The notes below the pieces were generated by a model, which saw nothing but the letters and a program-made list of their open reading frames with translations, ran no database searches and had not been told where the DNA came from. Below, piece after piece: positions 1 through 5,131 of a stretch of DNA of 10,669 bases. The stretch comes from Clostridia bacterium (GTDB taxonomy: Bacteria; Bacillota; Clostridia; Oscillospirales; CAG-272): NCBI GenBank assembly GCA_017451975.1, contig JAFTNI010000129.1, forward strand, positions 1 through 10,669. Direction: 5' to 3'. Numbering within the stretch: the first letter of the stretch is position 1; every line of letters begins with the position of its first letter. The position numbers were made by a program, and so were the translations under genes.

Positions 1-600
1 AAAGATACATCAAGAGCATCGGCATATGAACTTTGGATGGGCGCACCTAATCCAATGGTCACATTTTTCAAAACTTTGGATGTGACAAACTTAATTAAAA
101 AATCGAAAAAGAAGCACCTGAAATTTAATATGCTTCTTGATTTTTGTATTGGAAAAGCAGCAGTTTCTGTAAAAGAATTCTACATACTTCCGGTTGGTGA
201 AAAGTTGATAAAGTACGATTGTATTGCGGTGAACACCATTGTAAAAAACAAGACCGGAGAAGTAAGCTCCTGCGATATTTCATATGCGGATAATTTGGAA
301 AAATTCAATCAGGATTATTTAAAATATACCATACAAGTGGCCGAAACTTGTCAGGACAGGGATTTATCGAATGATAGTATGGTGATCGGAACTTCAGCAA
401 TTATTGATACCGAAATTGATGGTGCGGTTGGCATGAACAGTGGAATTTTCAATAATCCATTCATCATTTGGGGAAGATACAGAAGGAAATTATTTCGATA
501 TTATTTACCACTATCCTTTCAGTTTCATCATACACAAATGGATGGTGCCCATGCGGGACAATTTTTAAGAAATCTGCAAAGTGAGATAAATAGACTCTAA
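1..600 (+). CDS. Chloramphenicol acetyltransferase-like (CatA-like) O-acetyltransferase, 5' end off window
   Basis: The frame is open from base 1 (reading KDTSRASAYELWMGAPNP) to the TAA at 598-600, so the true start lies left of the window; the ATG at 37 is internal. The visible 199 residues are close to the ~210-220 of the CAT family, so only a short N-terminus is missing. The family transfers acetyl from acetyl-CoA to chloramphenicol or another hydroxyl acceptor, as a cytoplasmic trimer. The signature FHHTQMDG (523-546) corresponds to the CAT motif HHxxxDG: its second His is the catalytic base and the Asp is structural. A Ser in GTSAIID sits where CAT has its active-site Ser, but the usual PW and FT residues after it are absent, so the substrate may not be chloramphenicol. 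The gene is clearly more AT-rich than spoIIE and the pot genes, which suggests transfer. It abuts a spoIVB fragment. Confidence 0.85.
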   Translation, partial: KDTSRASAYELWMGAPNPMVTFFKTLDVTNLIKKSKKKHLKFNMLLDFCIGKAAVSVKEFYILPVGEKLIKYDCIAVNTIVKNKTGEVSSCDISYADNLEKFNQDYLKYTIQVAETCQDRDLSNDSMVIGTSAIIDTEIDGAVGMNSGIFNNPFIIWGRYRRKLFRYYLPLSFQFHHTQMDGAHAGQFLRNLQSEINRL

Positions 601-628
601 AAATGTTGTCCATAATGACAATCACTCG

Positions 629-759
629 TGTCGGGCAGCCCGATTATACAGGATGGCAAGCTTGTAGGCGCTGTGACTCACGTTATGGTAAGCGACCCCA
701 CGCGCGGATACGGCATTTTTATAGAAAATATGCTCTCGCAAATGGCGTTGGCGGGGTAA
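629..759 (+). pseudogene. spoIVB: 3' remnant of spoIVB (stage IV sporulation protein B, S55 serine peptidase)
   Basis: From about 629 the frame ending at TAA 757-759 reads SGSPIIQDGKLVGAVTHV followed by MVSDPTRGYGIFIENML. This is the conserved C-terminus of SpoIVB, including the catalytic Ser of the (GM)SGSP motif. SpoIVB is the forespore-secreted PDZ serine peptidase that triggers pro-sigma-K processing. Here the match stops abruptly at the Ser motif. The same frame meets a TGA at 616-618, and neither other frame upstream resembles SpoIVB. Only ~43 of the usual ~400+ codons remain, with no PDZ domain and no start, so no active protein can be made. The natural end of the gene is intact and is followed by a strong terminator. 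The cat-like gene sits exactly where the body of spoIVB should be. Confidence 0.8.
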
Positions 760-777
760 CGCCCGCGAGAGATGCGC

Positions 778-811
778 AAAAAGCGATATCACTGCGGTGA
801 TATCGCTTTTT
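778..811 (+). terminator. Intrinsic terminator after the spoIVB remnant
   Basis: A perfect 15-bp inverted repeat, AAAAAGCGATATCAC (778-792) and GTGATATCGCTTTTT (797-811), encloses the tetraloop TGCG. The A-tract and T-tract flanks make it able to work in both directions. It lies 18 nt after the spoIVB stop codon, where the native spoIVB terminator would be. Confidence 0.88.
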
Positions 812-893
812 GATATGTGGTTGCTATCATATAATTCCAACATTACATAGAATAATTCCACCGAAAGTGGAGGAAATCTCAAAAATGCGGTTA

Positions 894-922
894 TTGTTTT
901 TTATATGCCAATGTGTTATCAT
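894..922 (+). promoter_or_regulatory. Candidate sigma-A promoter for the XRE regulator
   Basis: TTGTTT (894-899) and TATCAT (917-922) are separated by 17 bp, with TG two bases before the -10 box. The -10 box matches consensus at 5 of 6 positions and the -35 box is weak. The predicted start near 929 gives a ~60-nt leader before the ATG at 988. The stretch 812-987 otherwise holds no recognisable gene. A 43-codon signal-peptide-like frame at 885-1016 is treated separately. Confidence 0.4.
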
Positions 923-987
923 AATTACAGCGACAGGGCCCGCCGCTTTTGCAAGAATAATACCATATTCGGAAAGGAGAAATTTTT

Positions 988-2118
988 ATGGAACTTATGA
1001 TAGCAGAGAAAATTAAAAAATACCGCAGGGAAAGAGATTTAACACAAGAAGCTCTTGCGAGCGTTCTGGGAGTTTCTTTTCAGTCTGTTTCTAAGTGGGA
1101 AACGGGCGACGGATACCCCGATATTACGCTTTTGCCATCAATAGCGAATTATTTCGGCATTACGGTAGACGAGCTTATAGGCAATGACGAAATCAGCGCA
1201 AAAGATGACGTACAAAAAAATTATTTCGACGTGGTAAACAAACTTTCCCACGATGAAAGGCTTGAACTCGCGTTGAAATACAATAAAAAGTACCCTCGTA
1301 ATTGGCACATAGCTGCCTCGCTTATGAAGGAAATATCGCACCATCACCGCGATAAGCTTGGGGAATACAAGGAAATGCTTTATGTGCTTTGCGAGCGTAT
1401 GCTGAAGGAGTGTACAGACAGCGTTATGCGCCGAAGCGCCGTTGCTTCAATTTGCATGATTTGCGAGGAAGATGAAATCAATTTTTGGCTTAGCAAGGAC
1501 ACATCGTTCTGGCATGAAAAAAGATACGAGGTTTTTGAGGAGCGCTATAAGCTGATGGGCGATAATGCAAAATATGCAATGTTCAGAGATGCAAATAATT
1601 TTTTGTGTGCTTCAAGAATGCTTGGCAGAATATCGGCAAGCCGTGATTATAGGGGCAACCCGGAAAAGGCGGTAAGCCATAATAAGGCGTATATTGCATT
1701 GCTCGATGCCGCTTCGGGTTTGGGCGAAAGCATAGAAATACCGGAAGGCTGGCTTCCTGAATATACCTTGGCGTATATTCGCCTTGCTTCGGCGTATTTT
1801 GGGGCAGATGAAAAAGAAAATGGCTATGAATACCTTGAAAAAGCGCTTTCTTGCGGGGAGCGTTACGCAAAAATAGCAGATGGCGCAGAGCTTTCGCTGG
1901 GGAATAAAGTTTTCTATGGGGATACAAAGACGGTAAAAAACAAATATGCCGTTTCACTTCCCGAGGGAACGGAGCTTTTGAATTTGCTCGGAATACGTTG
2001 GGCTAATGTCGATATTGCAAATATTATGAAATCTGAAAAGGGCTGGGAATGGTTCGACAGCGTACGTGCAGAGAAGCGATATATAAATGCTTTGGAAAGA
2101 GCGAGAAAATTAAATTGA
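988..2118 (+). CDS. XRE-family helix-turn-helix transcriptional regulator with large C-terminal helical region
   Basis: The 376-residue protein has an N-terminal HTH of the Cro/C1 (XRE) type at residues ~5-60. It contains the typical run RRERDLTQEALASVLGVS followed by SVSKWETGDGYPDI and ends in YFGITVDELIG, a pattern common in Bacillota regulators. The remaining ~300 residues are mostly helical and rich in Lys, Glu and Tyr. A stretch near residues 255-295 (YLEKALSCGERYAKI) resembles a TPR-like helical pair, but I recognise no named domain, so the signal sensed is unknown. The start at 988 is supported by GGAAAGGAG at 971-979 with 8-nt spacing; the ATG at 997 is too far away. It is a single-gene unit with a candidate promoter upstream and a terminator at 2172-2198. 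It likely binds DNA as a dimer; targets cannot be told from the sequence. Confidence 0.85.
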   Translation: MELMIAEKIKKYRRERDLTQEALASVLGVSFQSVSKWETGDGYPDITLLPSIANYFGITVDELIGNDEISAKDDVQKNYFDVVNKLSHDERLELALKYNKKYPRNWHIAASLMKEISHHHRDKLGEYKEMLYVLCERMLKECTDSVMRRSAVASICMICEEDEINFWLSKDTSFWHEKRYEVFEERYKLMGDNAKYAMFRDANNFLCASRMLGRISASRDYRGNPEKAVSHNKAYIALLDAASGLGESIEIPEGWLPEYTLAYIRLASAYFGADEKENGYEYLEKALSCGERYAKIADGAELSLGNKVFYGDTKTVKNKYAVSLPEGTELLNLLGIRWANVDIANIMKSEKGWEWFDSVRAEKRYINALERARKLN

Positions 2119-2171
2119 GCCTGTGACTTCCTCCCCGGGAAGCCGCGCAAAAAATTACACAAATCCCACCA

Positions 2172-2198
2172 AAAAGCACGCTTAATCGGCGTGCTTTT
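2172..2198 (+). terminator. Intrinsic terminator after the XRE regulator
   Basis: A 10-bp perfect stem, AAAAGCACGC (2172-2181) with GCGTGCTTTT (2189-2198), has the 7-nt loop TTAATCG and is followed by AT-rich sequence. It is symmetric enough to act on both strands. It separates the regulator from spoIIE, so the two are probably transcribed independently. Confidence 0.8.
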
Positions 2199-2258
2199 AT
2201 TTATACCACCACGACACGGCAAAATTCCCGAAAAACAATTTTTTTGCGCCTACACGGA

Positions 2259-2298
2259 ATCGACACATATGCGCGCCTTTTTGCGTTATTATTAAAAT
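2259..2298 (+). promoter_or_regulatory. Candidate Spo0A-responsive promoter of spoIIE
   Basis: ATCGACA at 2259-2265 is TGTCGAT on the complementary strand, 6 of 7 matches to the Spo0A box TGTCGAA. TAAAAT at 2293-2298 is a 5-of-6 match to a sigma-A -10 box, and no good -35 hexamer lies 16-18 bp before it. In Bacillus subtilis, spoIIE is transcribed by sigma-A RNA polymerase with phosphorylated Spo0A bound near a poorly placed -35 region, and this layout would fit that. The site is short and degenerate, so this is a suggestion from context. Confidence 0.3.
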
Positions 2299-2331
2299 AA
2301 GAAAAAAATAACGCGAAAAGGAATGATAAAA

Positions 2332-4728
2332 ATGACAGATGAAAAAATGAAAAGGAATTTGCGCTCGCAAGCGCTGTTGCGCCGCGAAAGGGAACGGCGG
2401 CACGCGGCTTATATGATGGCGCGGCGTGTGTTTTTCTCGCTTTGCGCGGTGCTTGCGGGCTATTTGTTTTCGGGAAAGGAGTTTCCTTTTGAGGTCTACC
2501 CCTTGGGGCTTGCGCTTGTTTGCTCTACGGAAAGGTACATAGCCGAATATACGGCGGGGGTTTTCCTCGGTGCCGCGCTTTTCGGCGGCGAGGGGCTCTA
2601 TATGCCCGCGGTGCTTTGCGTGCTTTCTGCGGGCGCGCGCTATTTTGCCGCTTTTGCCATACGCAAAACGAGGGGCAGCGCCCCTATGGAAAGCCGCACC
2701 TACCTCGATTTTTTCGAGCTTGAGGACGGTATGCCCGTGCGCGCTGCGGTTGCCTCCTGCGCGGGGATTATATACGCCTGCGTGCGCGCTTTTACGGGCG
2801 GCACGTTTTACGATCTTTTTGCGGGCATTTTCTTTGCGCTTGCCGTGCTTACCTTCACTTTTATGTTCTCGTTTGCCTTCGATGAAAAATATAAAAGCAC
2901 CGGGGCTGTGAGCGCGGGGCGCTCCGCCTTCCTTTTTTGCGCCGTGCTCGTGCTTTCGGGTGTAGAGGTTTTCACGTTTTCCGTGGGCGTGGCGGCGGCT
3001 TATGCGGCAACGCTTGCTATGGGCTATACGGGCGATGGTTCGCGCGGGGCGGTGGCGGGCTTGCTTATGGGCACGGCGCTCGGCGGTGAAAACGCAGTGA
3101 TATTTGCTTTTTCGGGGCTTTCTGCGGGTGTTTTTTATGAAATTTCGCCCGCGCTCGGCGCTTTTGCCCCGCCCGTGGTCACTGCTTGCGCCTACGTTTA
3201 CCTTCTGGGAACAGAGGGGCTTTCCGCGGTGCTGCCCGAAATAATTTCGGGCACGGCGCTTGCCTCCGTGCTTACGTTTCTGGAGCTTCTGCCGCGCTTT
3301 TGCACGGCAAACCCGCGCAAAAACGGAGATACTTTTATACGCGAGCTGCTTATGCAGAAAAGGGCAGAGGAAAGGGAGGCAAGCGCAAACTCAAAAATCA
3401 ATATGCTTTCTTCGCTATCGGAAAGTATAAAAGCTTTTTCCGATAGCATCAGGCACCCCGATAAGGACGTTTTATACGAAATGTGCAGCGAGGTTTTCAG
3501 AAAGCACTGCGCGGAGTGCCCGAAAAAGGACGAATGCCGAAGCAGCTTTATGCGTGGGCTCGATATTGTAGACAGCGTAGCCGAGCGTCTTATGAAATGC
3601 GGCAAGCTCGCGCCCGAGCAATACGGCGAATACCTGCGCTTCGGCTGCCCGAAAAAGGACGCTATAATAACGGAGATAAACTCGCGCGGGGCGAAAATGA
3701 CGGAGGAGGCGCTCAAGTGCGATAAAACGCGCATTTTTGCCTTCGATTACGGCGCGGCGGCGCGCATAATTGCAGATACCGTGGCGAAAAGCGAAACGGT
3801 ATATACCGCCGACGATGAGCTTACGGCGAAGCTTTCGCGCGCGCTTTCCTCCGTCGGAATGACGGCGGAAAACCTTGTGGTTTGCGGCGAGCGCAAAAAA
3901 TACATCATTGCCACGGGGCGCGAGCTTTTGCGCTGCGGCGCTTCGGCAAGAGAAATACGCGCGCTTTGCGAAAACGTTTGCGGCGGAAAATTCACCGCGC
4001 CCGAATACTCTATGGAGGATAACTGCGCCGCCATGACGCTTGAAAGCACGCGCCTTTTTGAGGTTGATTATGCGGGGCGGCAGTGCGCTAAGAAGGGCGA
4101 AAAGGTCTGCGGCGACGCCATAGGCATAACGGAATCGCGCGAGGAATTTTTCTACGGCTTTATATGCGACGGTATGGGAAGCGGCAGGGAAGCGGATATA
4201 ACCGCGCGCATGAGCAAAACGTTTCTTGAAAAAATGCTTGCTTCGGGCAACAGGAAATCCACCACGCTCGATATGCTTAATATGTTCATATCGAATAAGG
4301 GCACGGAGTGCTTTTCCACAGTAGACCTGCTGGAAATAGACCTTCTTCGCGGCAAGGCGTCCTTTACCAAAAGCGGTGCAACGGCATCTTACATCGTGCG
4401 GAAGGGCAGCGTTTACAAAATCGCATCGGATACCATGCCGCTTGGCGTAATGCCCGAGGTTTCCGCAGAGGTTACGGAGTTTTCCGTTTGCGAGGGCGAC
4501 CTCATAGTTATGTGCACCGACGGCATATGCACAGACCCGGAAAGCGATGAGGGCGGCGAAGCTCAGCACCTTGTTGACTTTCTGGAGCGCGAATATATGC
4601 AGGATATAAACAAAATAGCGGAAACCATAGTTGCCGATGCGGCGCGTGCAAGCGGCAAATGCGACGATATGACGGTGGGTGTTTTCCGCGTGCGCAAAAA
4701 GGGCAGCGCGCGCCGTTTTGCAAGGTAG
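2332..4728 (+). CDS. spoIIE: Stage II sporulation protein E (SpoIIE), membrane-bound PP2C serine phosphatase
   Basis: SpoIIE dephosphorylates the anti-anti-sigma factor SpoIIAA, which frees sigma-F in the forespore; it also associates with FtsZ at the polar septum. From the ATG at 2332 the protein has 798 residues, close to the ~827 of B. subtilis. It has a basic N-terminal tail (~1-30), a hydrophobic block of roughly 8-10 membrane segments (~32-320), a central regulatory region (~340-560), and a C-terminal PP2C/PPM phosphatase domain (~570-790). The phosphatase domain shows metal-binding acids in ICDGMGSG (Asp613), CTDGIC (Asp730) and KCDDMTVGVF (Asp778, Asp779). A cysteine group C385, C393, C396, C402 lies in the central region. 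I chose ATG 2332 over the in-frame ATG 2323 because AAGGA (2318-2322) touches 2323 but sits 9 nt before 2332. The gene is richer in GC than the DNA to its left. The neighbours tilS and hpt, common near spoIIE, are absent. Confidence 0.95.
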   Translation: MTDEKMKRNLRSQALLRRERERRHAAYMMARRVFFSLCAVLAGYLFSGKEFPFEVYPLGLALVCSTERYIAEYTAGVFLGAALFGGEGLYMPAVLCVLSAGARYFAAFAIRKTRGSAPMESRTYLDFFELEDGMPVRAAVASCAGIIYACVRAFTGGTFYDLFAGIFFALAVLTFTFMFSFAFDEKYKSTGAVSAGRSAFLFCAVLVLSGVEVFTFSVGVAAAYAATLAMGYTGDGSRGAVAGLLMGTALGGENAVIFAFSGLSAGVFYEISPALGAFAPPVVTACAYVYLLGTEGLSAVLPEIISGTALASVLTFLELLPRFCTANPRKNGDTFIRELLMQKRAEEREASANSKINMLSSLSESIKAFSDSIRHPDKDVLYEMCSEVFRKHCAECPKKDECRSSFMRGLDIVDSVAERLMKCGKLAPEQYGEYLRFGCPKKDAIITEINSRGAKMTEEALKCDKTRIFAFDYGAAARIIADTVAKSETVYTADDELTAKLSRALSSVGMTAENLVVCGERKKYIIATGRELLRCGASAREIRALCENVCGGKFTAPEYSMEDNCAAMTLESTRLFEVDYAGRQCAKKGEKVCGDAIGITESREEFFYGFICDGMGSGREADITARMSKTFLEKMLASGNRKSTTLDMLNMFISNKGTECFSTVDLLEIDLLRGKASFTKSGATASYIVRKGSVYKIASDTMPLGVMPEVSAEVTEFSVCEGDLIVMCTDGICTDPESDEGGEAQHLVDFLEREYMQDINKIAETIVADAARASGKCDDMTVGVFRVRKKGSARRFAR

Positions 4729-4774
4729 GCGGGTGCGGCAGAAAACCAGCGCCTAAAAGGAGCATTACAGAGGA

Positions 4775-4834
4775 TATGGGCACAAAACGGAGGTTTTTTG
4801 CCCGTAATCGCCTTTTTTTCCAAATAATTACGGG
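4775..4834 (+). other. Two mutually exclusive hairpins downstream of spoIIE, possible weak terminator
   Basis: The first hairpin pairs 4775-4782 with 4799-4806 (core GGGCA/TGCCC) and continues, after one C-T mismatch, as AAAAC (4784-4788) with GTTTT (4793-4797) around the loop GGAG. The second pairs CCCGTAAT (4801-4808) with ATTACGGG (4827-4834) across an 18-nt loop that holds a T7 run. They share bases 4801-4806, so only one can form at a time. A T-tract (4812-4818) follows the first hairpin after a short gap, so it may serve as the spoIIE terminator. The 47-codon frame at 4776-4919 within this stretch shows no protein-like character. Confidence 0.45.
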
Positions 4835-4891
4835 ATTTTGCGAGAAAATAAGGATTTTTCAAGAATTTTTCGTGTTTTTTTGTAAAACGTA

Positions 4892-4920
4892 TTGCAATTT
4901 TCTCTATTATCTGCTATAAT
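4892..4920 (+). promoter_or_regulatory. Strong sigma-A promoter upstream of the pot operon
   Basis: TTGCAA (4892-4897) and a perfect TATAAT (4915-4920) are separated by 17 bp. TGC directly before the -10 box gives an extended -10 element. The predicted start is near 4927, leaving a ~205-nt untranslated leader before potA. This is the best promoter in the window by consensus match. A short AT-rich hairpin, GAGTAA (4935-4940) with TTACTC (4946-4951), followed by seven T, lies just after the predicted start and is probably too close to it to terminate. Confidence 0.8.
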
Positions 4921-4992
4921 TCCCTCGTGAATTGGAGTAACTTTTTTACTCTTTTTTTCAGAAAGGTTTTTTGAATATTCACGGCACTTTTT

Positions 4993-5030
4993 AATGCACG
5001 GAAAAATTTTTGTTTTTTCGTGCATTTTTT
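4993..5030 (+). terminator. Terminator-like hairpin inside the pot leader (possible attenuator)
   Basis: AATGCACG (4993-5000) pairs with CGTGCATT (5019-5026). The stem continues inward as GAAAAA (5001-5006) with TTTTTT (5013-5018), giving about 14 bp and a 6-nt loop, and a T-run follows to 5030. It lies ~65-105 nt downstream of the predicted start of the pot promoter and ~100 nt before potA. Transcripts from that promoter must read through it, or they end here as a ~100-nt RNA. Confidence 0.65.
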
Positions 5031-5104
5031 AAAATTTTCAGGGCGTTTTGCCCGAAAATTTTCGGCTTGGTACAAGCCCCCTGTACCCGTGTGCGTAAAG
5101 CGCA
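5031..5104 (+). promoter_or_regulatory. Structured 5' leader of potA with alternative hairpins
   Basis: AAAATTTTC (5031-5039) plus GGGC (5041-5044) pairs with GCCC (5050-5053) plus GAAAATTTT (5054-5062): a 13-bp stem with one bulged A. Next, GGCTTG (5064-5069) can pair with CAAGCC (5073-5078), or GGTACA (5069-5074) can pair with TGTACC (5082-5087). The two share bases 5069-5074 and exclude each other. A short TGCG/CGCA hairpin (5092-5104) precedes the ribosome binding site. The layout resembles a regulatory leader, but I do not recognise a known riboswitch class. Confidence 0.45.
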
Positions 5105-5131
5105 TAATACATTTAAAAAGTGAGAGGAACT

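Noticed and set aside
603..800. 65-codon frame over the spoIVB remnant
   Set aside because: It reads the remnant in the wrong frame. The neighbouring frame gives an unmistakable SpoIVB C-terminus and the 603-800 product has no protein-like features.
810..835. TTGATA and TATAAT as a promoter just after the spoIVB terminator
   Set aside because: The hexamers are only 14 bp apart and the -35 box lies within the terminator T-tract, so it is unlikely to be used.
2053..2059. Exact Spo0A-box heptamer TTCGACA
   Set aside because: It lies inside the regulator coding sequence ~275 bp before spoIIE. The same heptamer also recurs within potD codons for Phe-Asp, so it is expected by chance.
3472..4569. 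365-codon open frame on the minus strand
   Set aside because: It is antisense to the phosphatase half of spoIIE. It is Ala/Arg-rich without recognisable motifs, a typical shadow of a GC-rich gene.
4776..4919. 47-codon frame after spoIIE with AGAGGA upstream
   Set aside because: The product is a Phe-rich string from AT-rich DNA that ends inside the pot promoter, and the stretch is better explained by hairpins. It is not the start of tilS.
5120..5131. GTG at 5120 as an alternative potA start
   Set aside because: It overlaps the only ribosome binding site (GAGAGG, 5122-5127) and adds four residues not typical of PotA. ATG 5132 begins the usual N-terminus.
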